The notes below the pieces were generated by a model. That model did not search any database. It saw only the letters and a list, made by a program, of their open reading frames with translations, and was not told the origin of the DNA. A program made the translations under genes and the position numbers. Shown in pieces: positions 11,221 to 22,200 of a DNA stretch of 64,000 nt. Each line of letters begins with the position of its first letter. Positions within the stretch are counted from its first letter, which is position 1. This stretch comes from Epichloe hybrida (lineage: Eukaryota; Ascomycota; Sordariomycetes; Hypocreales; Clavicipitaceae): positions 496,001-560,000 of the forward strand of contig JAFEKR010000025.1 in the NCBI GenBank assembly GCA_019022495.1, written 5' to 3'.

Positions 11221-13669
11221 TATTATTTACGCTAGTTAGCTCTATAGATAGCTATTACTAGTACTCCTACTACTAAGTTAAAAGGGAAAACCCTATACTA
11301 GGAAGAAAAACCCCCTTACGTCTATGTACAGGCTAGCGCTAGCCCTGTAACAGGTTTACGCTACTTAGTATATTTCCTATTATAGGTGTTTATTACTAGC
11401 TTACACTAGCCTTATCCTATTAAAAAGAAAAAAGAAAGGAAAAAATATATAAAATAAGCCTCTTCTAGTCCTATTCTAGTGTAATAACATATTTATCCTA
11501 AGTCTCTCTGCTTTAGGCTAGGGTAAAGTAAATCTAGATTTATAGTGTTAATTTACTTCTTATTTACTTTTACGCTAACTCTTCTATAGCCTTACTTTTT
11601 AGCTATCTCTAGCTTACCTCTGCCTTATATATTTAGTAAAGTCTAAGTACCTAGTTTTATTTAATTAGTATAGGGGGAGGGTAGTTATAGCCCTAGACTA
11701 GTATAGTCCTAGGTTAAGATTACTTATATGTTATTAGATTTATTAATTATATTATACTTTATTTTTAAGTAAGTTATCTAAGTTATCCCCCCCCCCTCCC
11801 TCTATAGGTATAAAAGAAAGCTCTCCTCCCCCTAGGGTCTTAGTCTCTTTTTTCTCTTTATATTAAACTTCCTATAGGTTCTTCTTTTCTTTCTAGCTAT
11901 TTAAGGCTATCCTAGGCTAGGGTTAGGTTATTTACTAATATTTACTATAGATTTGGAATAAATCTAGTATAATAGCACTAGAAGCTATAAGTACTTTAGT
12001 ATTACTACTTATCTAGCTCTAATCCGCCTAGGAATCCTATAAGTATAAGGACTTCCTAAGGAAGTCTATAACTAAGAAGTAATATACGTAGGTAATAGAA
12101 AAGGGTTTACCTATAAGTTATATTTACCTCTATTCTAGGCCTAGTCTGCTACTAATTTGCCTTAGCTTAGTGTACTAAGAGAAGTCTAATATATATTCTA
12201 CAAGTCTTATTTAATTTAGGACCTTAGGTATTAGTGCTATCTTATTATTAGTAGGTTAGCCTTACTCTAGCTTAGTAATAGGGCTAACTTACTAGATAGG
12301 GGCGGCTACTAACGCGTGTTTTAACTATTAGGTTTAGAACTATTAATACTACTAGGTAATAATTACCTTTATTCTAGCTTAGTTTTATATCTAATCTACT
12401 ATATAGCTAAATATATCTAGTAACTAAAATAAGCACTAGTAGTTAGTTAAGACTTAGGCTTCTATAGCTAATAGGGGTAAGGTAAGTTTACTCTAGCTTA
12501 GTAGTAGGTCTATTCTAGCTCTAATATCCTTCTTAATAAACTCTAGAAGGCTTCTAGGACTAGGTTAAGAAGCTTTACGCTAGTAATTAAGTAAAGAAGA
12601 AATAAAGTGCCTTAGTAGTAGGCCTAGACTAGGCTAGTTTCTCTAAGGAATAGCACACTAAGCTTATCTTTTAGCTTACGTGCCTTAATACATATATAGC
12701 AGAGATAAACCGTCTCCTGCTTACTATTATCCTTATAAAGAGTTATAACTAGGTGGCTATAGGTGTAACTCCTATCCTAGAGGAGAAATAAGGTAGTGGC
12801 TTAATTTTAGTCTAGAGTAGGGGCAGCAGCGGGCTAGTAGGACTTATAATACCTAGAGTTTATAGTTAAAATTAATCTAATAATAGTTCTAGACCTAAAT
12901 ATTCTTTATTATAATTATAAATTATAAAATTAGTCCCCCCCCTAGCCTACCTCTATGCCTACACTATCCGTTCTGTCCCCTATACTAGATTTATAATTAG
13001 GAGGTTTTCTATCTATTAATAAAGTTAGCCTAGGTCTAGAGGTATCCTAAGCTATCTTATAGCTAGCTCCTATACTAATAAGTAATATTAGAGTTATCTT
13101 ATGCTAAGGAACTATTTAGCTAAATATTTTACTTTTTAAGGTTTATTTAGGGCTAGCCTTACCTCCCATACATTAGCAAGCTATTACTACTAAGGTTACC
13201 TATAGTTATATTTACTATAATTAACTAGTACGTAGTATTAGTCTTTTATAGCTTAACTATAGCTATATAGGGGTAAAACTACCCTAGGAACTTTTCTTTA
13301 GAATAGGAACTTATTTAGGCCTATCTTTCCTATGCGTAGTTAGATAATTATTAAAGAGATATGCTTATTTATATTAGTGTGGAATTCCTAGATTTCCTTT
13401 GGGTTATAGGAGAGTAGTTAGTCTTTAGTTAGTTCTCTAATATATTTACTCTAGGCTAGCCTCTCCTTATTATACTAGTTCTCCTAACGTTTCTTCTATT
13501 CCTTATCTATATTTATGTCTAGCTTATTATTAATAGGTGGGGGTTTTCTTCTATAGTGTAGTACTATTATAACCAAGTCGGCTGCGGCTTGGATTATCCT
13601 TGCTATCCCGCTATTGATAATTCTGTCTTCGAACCTCTGCTTCATCTTATTCAGGTAGAGGTCAAGGGG
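11221..13669 (-). mobile_element. LINE-like element copy B, longest copy
   Basis: A perfect 14-bp duplication TATCTTTAGATATA (11207-11220 and 13670-13683) brackets a 2.45-kb unit without terminal repeats. Copies A and C share its left end (TATTATTTACGCTAG), and copy A also shares its right end (GGTCAAGGGG). On the minus strand the right-hand 700 bp hold a partly open frame of basic, Arg/Lys/Gln-rich protein resembling the C-terminal part of fungal Tad-type LINE proteins; the rest is RIP-degraded. The long variable-length target duplications fit target-primed reverse transcription. No endonuclease or reverse transcriptase domain could be recognised. Confidence 0.55.
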
Positions 13670-13683
13670 TATCTTTAGATATA

Positions 13684-14570
13684 ATACTAAATAATAAATA
13701 ATAAATGTAAATAAATTTAATATAGTTATATTAAAAGCCCTTTTTATATAATTAAATTTTATATAACGACTATATTAAATCTAGTATTATAGCTATTTCT
13801 TTCCATTTAATATAGTAGTTATTAACCTTTTATAAATCTTTTTTAAAATCTTTTTTATTTCCTTACTAAAAATATATTTCTAAAAATTACTATTCTTTAT
13901 ACTAACTAGTAAGAAAGTAATAAATTAGTTTATTTTAATACTAAGATATTAGAAAAATTACTTTATATATTAAAATACTTTTAATATTTAAAATATATTT
14001 TATAAAATTTTAATTAAAATTTTAATATAAATTTTAAATATAATAAAATTATAGTTATTTCTATAATAAATAATATTAGTAATAAAAGGTTACTTAGCTT
14101 TTTAATATTATTTAATATTATAAAAAGGTAAAATCTATACTTTTATATATAGAAAATATTTTTTTTAGAAATAAAACTAAATTATTTATTAGTAAAATTC
14201 GTAAAAACCCTTAAAATTAGCTAGATTTATCATATTTAAAAGTTATAGGTAAATTCCTTATAATTTATATAGTATGTAAAAAAAGTGGATCGAAAGGTGG
14301 GTCGAAAGTGGGTCTTGATAGGTCTGATTGGTTAGTTCGTATGTTGCGTCATTCGTAACCCACTTACGAAAAATTTTCAAAAGAGGGGTATTCCCTCGCT
14401 TTCTCTTTTCTTTCTTTCTTTTCTCTTTCTTTTTACCTTAGTAAATTTTAAAAAAATATCTACAAAACCCTTCACATAGTATAGCTACTTACTTCACTAA
14501 ATATTGCGTTTTCCCTTATTTTTATAACCTTTTTGCTTTCTAAATCACTTCAAAACCCCGTAAAAAAAGA
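13684..14570. other. AT-rich body of inner hAT upstream of the transposase
   Basis: No gene is visible up to about 14,280. At about 14,281-14,380 the composition changes to a more balanced segment with the repeated word GGTGGGTCGAAAG/GTGGATCGAAAG, followed by a pyrimidine-rich tract (about 14,395-14,440). These probably form the promoter and leader of the transposase gene. Confidence 0.4.
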
Positions 14571-14660
14571 AAAATCAGAAAAATCAGAAAAATCAGAAAA
14601 AATCAGAAAATCAGAAAAGAAATCAGGAAAAAATCAGGAAAATCAGAAAATCAGAAAAGA
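14571..14660 (+). repeat. Short tandem repeat ATCAGAAAA upstream of the transposase start
   Basis: About nine imperfect units of ATCAGAAAA, some with an extra GA, run up to the first in-frame ATG. Read in frame they would encode a Ser/Glu/Lys-rich extension, but there is no ATG before 14662 in that frame, so they are more likely leader sequence. Confidence 0.6.
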
Positions 14661-14661
14661 A

Positions 14662-17618
14662 ATGTCTAAATTTAATCCAGAATCATCGTCTTGTATTTCA
14701 GATAATAATTCTGAGTCTTCTAGCCAAGTTCAAGCTATAAGACCTCCAGGATTATATGAAAAAAAACCCTGAAAATCAACCTAGCTATCAGTTTGCTTCA
14801 AAAGCATATATTTTCACTCATAATTTATTTAATTTTCAGTTATCTGAAATCAAATATAATAAAGAGAGGGAAGTTATATGCTTTTGTACGCAAGATAGCT
14901 GCTCTTATAGCTTTAAATATAAAGCTAAGAGATTTCAAGCTTCTAATAGTGTTAGCCACTATAAAGCTAAACATCCTGAGATTGCTACTTCTAAATTAGA
15001 AGAGAAAAAGCCTTTTAAAGTTACTTGTAAGTGCTTTTATTTATTTACTATTATTTTCTTTTACTAACTATATATTAGTACCTGAAATCCAACAAGATTC
15101 ACCCCCTAATACACAAGCCTCTTTAACCTCTTATTTTTCTATGAAAAGGCCTCGAAATAATACTATTATTGAGGAATTTTCATCTGAAAAAGCTATTACT
15201 CTAGTTATTAAATTTATACTAGAGAATAACATCCCATTTACTATTATTAATAGTAAATCCTTTAAGGAATTACTAGAATATTATTCTAGGTAAGTATTCC
15301 TTAAATTATAATAAGAAATAAAAGCTAATTTAAACCTTAGAAATAATAATCTAGCTTCCTTACTAAACTATCGAACAATTACACATAGAATTAATTCTAT
15401 GTATAATTCCTCGAAGCATCAGATTATTCAGCAAATCCAACATCAGTTACAATATCAAGGTCTTATATCTATTCAATTAGATATTTGGACATCTATAAAT
15501 TCTAAGTCTTACTTAGGAGTTATAGCAAGTTGGATTAGCCCTACTTTTAAGCTTGAATATAAGCTTATAGGTAATATCCCTTTTTTCTTATTATTCTTAT
15601 TCTAACTATTAATATTAATATTATTACTTATAGGCTTTGAATATTTATCAAATGCACATACTGGGGCTTATATTCATCAATGCTTTAATAATCTTATTAA
15701 AGATTATAGTTTAGAGCCTAAGTATATCCTTAGGTAAGTTATTAATTCTAATTCCTAAACTAGTTATTAAAAAGAGAAGCTAACTTTATATAGTTTTACT
15801 AGGGATAATGGTTCTAATAATAATACTTTTATAACTTCTTATATTAATAAGAATTATAATAGTATTATTAATGAACCATATAATATCCGATGTGTTACAC
15901 ATGTTTTTAACATTGTGGCAAAGGATATTATAACTGAATTTATTAAATCAACCTCTTCAAAGGAAGATTTAGAATCCTATAGGAATAGTGAATTTCTTTA
16001 CTATTCCACAGAAGATATTTCTTCTATTAAGGAAAGGCAAGATTTTAAGGAATTTAAATCCTTAGCAAATGGTAAGTAATTTATTATAATTAGTATAATT
16101 ACTTTTACTAATATTTCTATAGGCTTACTAGGCAAGGTTAAAAGACTTGCTATTCTTATTAAGAATAACCAAGGATTATATAAACTTTGGTTAAAGTCTT
16201 TACGAAAGGCTAAAAATGAAGGCTATATTGCTAGGAATTGTAATATTACAAAAATTCCTTTAGGTAAGTCTTTTCTTCTTTTTATATTATTCTTATAAGT
16301 TATAACTAATCTATAATTTCTATAGCCAATGAAACTAGGTGGAATTCAACCTATAAGATGATTAATACTTCTTTAGAGCTTAAAGAAGCTATTATTCTTC
16401 TTAATAGGGAATCTAATATAGCTGCCTTAAAGGATGCTATGCTTACTGCCCAAGAATGGGCAGATTTAGCAACTTTAAGCAGTATATTAGAGGTTTTCTA
16501 TGAACCTACTATTATACTTCAAAGCCAGAAGTATAATACTTTAGGTTAGTCCCACTTTTTATTATTAGGATATATAAATATCTTATTGATATAAAAGAGG
16601 ACCAAGAGGCTTATAATCGTCAGGTAATTACTTTATAAATCCCCCTTTTCTCTTCTTTTTCTCTTTTTATTATACTAATTTATCATAGAAAGTTTATAAC
16701 CCTCGAGGCAAGATCTTTATAGCCTCTATAAATAAAGGCTTAGATAAACTAAGTAATTATTTTCCACAAGATATGGATAATAATTACTACTTTTATAAGC
16801 CTTATTTATATGCTATGCTTCTAGATCCTAGGCTTAATCTTGTTACTATACAAGATAGGCTTAAGTTACAAGAAAGAACTAGTAAAAGGCTACTAGAAGA
16901 CTTACAACAAGAATATGATTCGTAAGTATTATTATTATTATATTTATTATTATTACTAATAGATTTAATAGGATTTTACCTACCTATAAAGAGAATCAGG
17001 CTAATCAAAGCCTAGGCTCTGATAATTCAGAGTTAGAAAATACCCAATTTCAAGTGGAAATTGGAGGGCCAAGTCAGCCTAGGACTTTTAATAATCCTAG
17101 GCCTAAACCAGCCTCTAAGCTATATAAAGGTTTATTTATGAACGAGAGAGATAAATCGATACAAAAAAACAGAAAAAACGAGATTTCTACCTTTATTAAG
17201 CTAGAAGCTAAAGAAGATAAGGTAAGCTTAAGTCCCTTTATACTATATTTATTTACTAATTATAGTATAGGAAGATATCTTTAAATGGTGGGAAGATAAC
17301 CTTAAATCTTTCCCTATTTTAAGTATAATTGCTAGAAAGTACCTAGCTATTCCTGCTACTTCTAGTGCTATTGAAAGTACTTTCAATACTGGTGGGAATA
17401 TTATTACAAAAAGAAGAACTTCCTTAAAGCACTCTACAGTTAAGGAATTAATTCTTTTAAAGAATTGGCAAAAGGAGGATTCTATTATGGTTAAGCAATA
17501 TTCAGAGCTTTATAACTATTATAGCTCTTTATCAGAGGAATCTAAAGATTCCTCTCTAGAAAGCTCTAAAGATACTTCTGATAACTCTTCAGAAGATATC
17601 TATTCTAACTCAGAATAA
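14662..17618 (+). pseudogene. hAT-family transposase, ten exons, two apparent frame breaks
   Basis: Proposed exons are 14662-15026, 15079-15289, 15341-15570, 15634-15733, 15794-16071, 16133-16263, 16326-16623, 16689-16921, 16972-17221 and 17271-17618, giving roughly 814 residues. The nine introns of 49-65 bp all have GT-AG ends and keep frame. An N-terminal BED-type zinc finger (Cys-x-x-x-x-Cys then His-x-x-x-x-His, about 14,880-14,975) is followed by an RNase H-like DDE core. Its first Asp is in LDIWTS (about 15,480) and its second in RDNGSNNN (about 15,804). The C-terminal hATC dimerisation domain lies at about 17,290-17,460. Two single-base frame breaks appear, in an A8 run at 14759-14766 and near 16545. 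Apart from these no stop interrupts the exons, so the gene is recently inactivated, mis-sequenced, or decoded with slippage. Confidence 0.8.
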
Positions 17619-17734
17619 GTGTATAATAGGGGTTTTTTCCTAGTTTAGTCTAGTTTTCCCCTAATATACCTTTTTAACTTTATTTCGATTTTCTATAATT
17701 TCTTTATACCCTTACTATAATAAATACTATTATA

Positions 17735-17962
17735 ATTACTACTATTACTACTATTACTACTATTAATATTATTACTATTATTACTATTATTACTATTATT
17801 ACTATTATTACTATTATTACTATTATTACTATTATTACTATTATTACTATTATTACTATTATTACTATTATTACTACTATTACTATTATTACTATTATTA
17901 CTATTATTACTATTATTACTATTATTACTATTATTACTATTATTACTATTATTACTATTATT
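17735..17962. repeat. Microsatellite (ATTATTACT)n
   Basis: About 25 units of ATTATTACT, mixed at the ends with ACT/ATT triplets, lie just after the transposase stop and before the conserved right portion of the element. Nothing else is visible here. Confidence 0.9.
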
Positions 17963-18160
17963 TTACTTTTATTATTATTTTTAAAAATATAAAAGAGAAA
18001 ACATTTTTGTATTATTAATATTTTTAAAAACCTTAAAATACTAAGTTATTAAAAACTATAGCTTTTTCTATAGTAATTTCCTTATACTTACTTATATTTA
18101 TATTTAAGTTATTTATTTACTATTTTATTTTTATTAAACTTTAACACTTATAATGTTTTA

Positions 18161-18730
18161 AAGTATTATTAGCTAGTATAAGCTATTATAAGCTATTATT
18201 AGCTAGTATAAGCTATTATAAGCTAGTATAAGCTAGTATAAGCTATTATAAGCTATTATAAGCTAGTATAAGCTATTATAAGCTAGTATAAGCTATTATA
18301 AGCTAGTATAAGCTATTATAAGCTATTATAAGCTATTATAAGCTATTATAAGCTATTATAAGCTATTATAAGCTATTATAAGCTATTATAAGCTATTATA
18401 AGCTATTATAAGCTAGTATAAGCTAGTATAAGCTATTATAAGCTATTATAAGCTATTATAAGCTATTATAAGCTATTATAAGCTATTATAAGCTATTATA
18501 AGCTATTATAAGCTATTATAAGCTATTATAAGCTAGTATAAGCTAGTATAAGCTATTATAAGCTAGTATAAGCTAGTATAAGCTAGTATAAGCTATTATA
18601 AGCTAGTATAAGCTAGTATAAGCTATTATAAGCTAGTATAAGCTAGTATAAGCTAGTATAAGCTAGTATAAGCTAGTATAAGCTAGTATAAGCTATTATA
18701 AGCTAGTATAAGCTAGTATAAGCTATTATA
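18161..18730. repeat. 10-bp satellite array (AAGCTATTAT / AAGCTAGTAT), long block
   Basis: About 57 units with an exact 10-bp period occur in two variants differing at one position (T or G). The variants are patchily mixed at both ends and homogeneous in the middle, as expected after unequal exchange or slippage. The array lies about 170 bp inside the right terminus of the inner hAT. The related outer hAT has a short version at the equivalent place (26946-27074), so it is an inherited part of the transposon's right end. Confidence 0.9.
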
Positions 18731-18735
18731 TTAAT

Positions 18736-18896
18736 AAAAAATTCAAAATACTACAAATACTACAAAATACTACAAATACTACAAAATACTACAAATACTA
18801 GAAAATACTACAAATACTACATGTAGTAGAAAAATTTCATTGTAGTGTAGTATGTAGTGTAGTGTAGTATGTAGTGTAGTGTAGTACAAAGCTCTG
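18736..18896. repeat. Right subterminal repeats of inner hAT
   Basis: Alternating ACAAATACT units run up to a CTACATGTAG palindrome at about 18,817-18,826, after which the units point the other way as GTAGTGTAGTAT up to the terminal repeat. The organisation mirrors the left end (10815-10885). Binding by transposase is inferred from other hAT elements. Confidence 0.65.
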
Positions 18897-19035
18897 CTTA
18901 GAAGAAATAACTAGAAGTTAATAAAGTATATACTTAGTACTTATATATTATAATTAATAGGATAAAAACTTAAAAAAAGCTTAAATAGTTTATTTACTAT
19001 TTAAATTAATTAAATATTACTTTTAGCTTTATAAT

Positions 19036-19291
19036 TGTTGATTCCTTCGGATCTTCATCGGTTCAATCGTGGCCAAAGACCAGACCAATTGTAGGTCCAG
19101 CGCGATACACGCGATATGATTAGCTGCATCAATTCACCACCCCCTTTTGTGCCCTACATACGGATTTCGCCCACTTTTCTAGTATCTAGACTTTCCCTCT
19201 CTTCTCCCTCTTTCCTAGCTAGAAAATTAACTATTATTAACTTTAATTATACGGGATTTATTACCTACGCAGGACCTTAGTGTAACTAACA
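19036..19291 (+). repeat. 5' LTR of the complete Copia element
   Basis: It is 256 bp, exactly the length of its partner at 25516-25771. In the first 100 bp it keeps many more C and G than the 3' copy, while a few positions go the other way. All differences seen are transitions, so the two LTRs were mutated independently by RIP. Confidence 0.9.
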
Positions 19292-22200
19292 CTAATTAGT
19301 GGTTAACTTTATAACTACAGATAAGCTAGGTATTATAAGAAGAGATATTTTTACAGACGCCACTACCACTACCCCTTATTATACCATAACGGTTATTATA
19401 GTAAAGAGGCATAACTACATAAGTGTGCTAAAGGAAGAGACTAGAATCCTAGTTACAGGCTTGTTAGGCTTCTAAGGAATTAATTTATTAACCCTTAGGC
19501 TTAGGGATATAACTTCGTTATATCTATCTAGGATATTATTACTAATTATTGATTTTATTGTCTATCACAAGAAAACCAACTAACTAACTGAATCTATCGC
19601 CACGAGGCATTTATTTCAAACCTGATATTGAATAACCTTAGCTAAGCTAGCTAACATATCTACAACTTCTCTATAAATATTCCCTTTATCTAACAGACCT
19701 TTAATCTCTCCCCATAAGCATCTACTACTTATTTTTTGCCCCCTTTACTCTTAATACTATTCGCCCTATGCTTATTAGTAAGAGAGAGAGATTATCTCCT
19801 TCCCTTCTTTTTATAAAAAACAGGAAGTAATAATTCCTATTATTCCCTTATTACTTTTCCTATTATTTTCTAGTTACTTTTAGAACTTCTATTACTTTCT
19901 TTATCTTTATTAATTTATTCTTATTACTACTTTTGCTACTTCTACTACTTTTTCTTCTGTTTTTTCCTATTTTTATAATCTTCTAATTTTATTAGAGTAA
20001 TAACGCTCCTAAAATACAAAAGAAAAACCTCGTAATAGCAACAGGTAAACATAGGAGCTTAATTAGTAGTAAAAATAATAAATTAGTAATATTCCTTTTA
20101 TAGTTAAAGATAGCAGAGGAATCTAGACCTTCTATAAGAGTAAAGGCTACTAGTAATAGTAAGGCTTTAACTATTACCCCTAAAAGACCCTAAGAGTATA
20201 AGTTACCCTTATGCCTTTAATAGCTTACTTATAACTTCTCCAGTAATTAGAAAGAATCTATTAAGCTAGATCTAGAGACTACTATGTAGCTTAAGCTTAA
20301 TAACTAGATTATAAGATTTATTAACCTTAGTAAGCATTAAGGTTAGAGAGATAATAACCTATAGGAATTATTCTAAGAAGACTTCGAAGGCTAGTCTAAA
20401 GACACCTTTAAAAGGGCATCTAAGGATATTATTAAAGAATTACGCAATTCTTTACAAGATTATAGCATCCTTATTAGGCAAGGCCTAGGATATTTAATCC
20501 TAGTATTACTTAAGGAAGTGCTTTATTAAACCTTAATACCCCTTTAGTTATAGGAAAAATCACAAGAAAGACCACAATCTTCCAAACCCCTAGAACCTTA
20601 ATATTAATAGCCCTAATAACCTACCCTAGAAATTAACCTTCCCTAACCCTAGGGATTGCTTAAACCCTTATAAGAACCCCTGCAATAATCCCTATTATAT
20701 TAACAGCTCTATCTGGATAATTATTATTAAGAATAACTAGTAAACTATTATTTATAATAAATTATACCTTTATAGTAATTCCCCTCTAAAGATTAAATCA
20801 TAAAGAAGATCTTAGAGCTTATAAAGATATATAAGGATAGTAACTACTATAGTAAAAAGCTATATAACTTCTTAACGCTAAAGATTACGCTCTTTAAAAA
20901 TAAGTATAATAGAATTAACCTTCCTTAAACGCATTATTAGAAGGCTTTCCCTATTATATTAATAGGTAATACTAAGTAATACTACCTTAATTACCTCTTT
21001 AGGAATAACTATTCCTATAAAGAGATAATTACTTATATTTATTAGCGCTTTAAGATAGAAAGTAACTAGTAATTCTATTACTATAAGTAAAGTAGTATAA
21101 CACTAAAGAGCATAATTAAGAAGAACCCTAATAAAAGTAAGCTTAAGTGCCTTAAGATTATATTATTAACCCTTAAGAAGATTCATAAAGGCCTATACCC
21201 TACTAAGACAGTAAATACTAAACTCTATAAGCAGGCCTTAAATACTATAGCTAGTGTGCCTAAATATTAGATAGTAAAATATATATACTCCGCAGGCTTT
21301 AAAAGTCTTACTAAAGACCTCCGTAAGGTAATTACTATTATTAAATTAAATAAGAAGTTCTCCTAATACCTTTAGTACTAATAAGGAGACCCTCTAAAGG
21401 CTATATTTACTAATTATTAGTATAGATAGTAATTATCCCCCTGCGGTAAAGGAAGTTATTATAGATAGAGCCCTAGGCTAAGCACTAAGCGCTACTTTAT
21501 ATATAGCAAGAGTGGCTACTAGTTCTCTAATTACTTTACTAAAGAATATTAAAAGGAAAAGGACTACTAGTAAGCTAGTAAAACATATTATACACCCCCT
21601 TTAGAGAAGAGATTCTAGGTATTCCTTACCTCCTATAAAGGGCAGGATAATAATAAGCCTAATAAAGGCTTAGGTTAGAATTAGGAATTATATCTTTTAG
21701 CTTATATAAAAGCTAAAGATAATAATAATAATATAGAGGAGCTATTATTAATAGCATACCTAAGCATTATATGATTCTTCTACTCTGGATTATAGACTAA
21801 CTATAACGCTGCTAATATTAATATTCTTATAACCCTAAATAATTAAGCCTTCTAACACATATTCCTTAGGCAGGAGCTCTATAAGCTATAAGAGTATAAT
21901 AAAGGCTTGATTTACTATATCTCTAAAGAATACTATTTTAAAGAGGTCTTTAGAGGGATTATGCCTAATACTAGTGCCACAGGAAAGTTAACTATAAGAA
22001 AGGCATAAGTAAAGGCTCTGCTAAGATTAATACCTTTATTAAAGGTAATGCCCTGCGAACCCTAAATTATTATATTTAGCACTAGATTAGTAGTTACAAG
22101 AGAAATCCTTTATATACCTATAGAACTTAGAGAGCTTGAATTCTATGTCCTTAACATAGTTACCCCCTTTCTCTTCTTAATTACTAATATAGATAAAATA

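Larger units (their letters stand above)
10158..18896 (+). mobile_element. Inner hAT DNA transposon carrying a transposase gene
   Basis: The 10-bp terminal inverted repeats CAGAGCTTTG (10158-10167) and its complement (18887-18896) are flanked by perfect 8-bp duplications CTTAGAAG (10150-10157 and 18897-18904). From left to right the element has subterminal GTAGT repeats interrupted by a TRIM-like insertion, a hairpin at 10850-10885, an inserted LINE-like copy, a ten-exon hAT transposase (14662-17618), a 9-bp microsatellite, a 570-bp array of a 10-bp satellite, and right subterminal GTAGTGTAGTAT repeats. The transposase part has no RIP-type stops although everything around it is degraded, so this copy is younger than its host element or escaped RIP. 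Confidence 0.9.

Noticed and set aside
18161..18730. Regular 10-bp repeats that could be mistaken for a CRISPR-like array
   Set aside because: Units are contiguous with no spacers, and the setting is a eukaryotic transposon.
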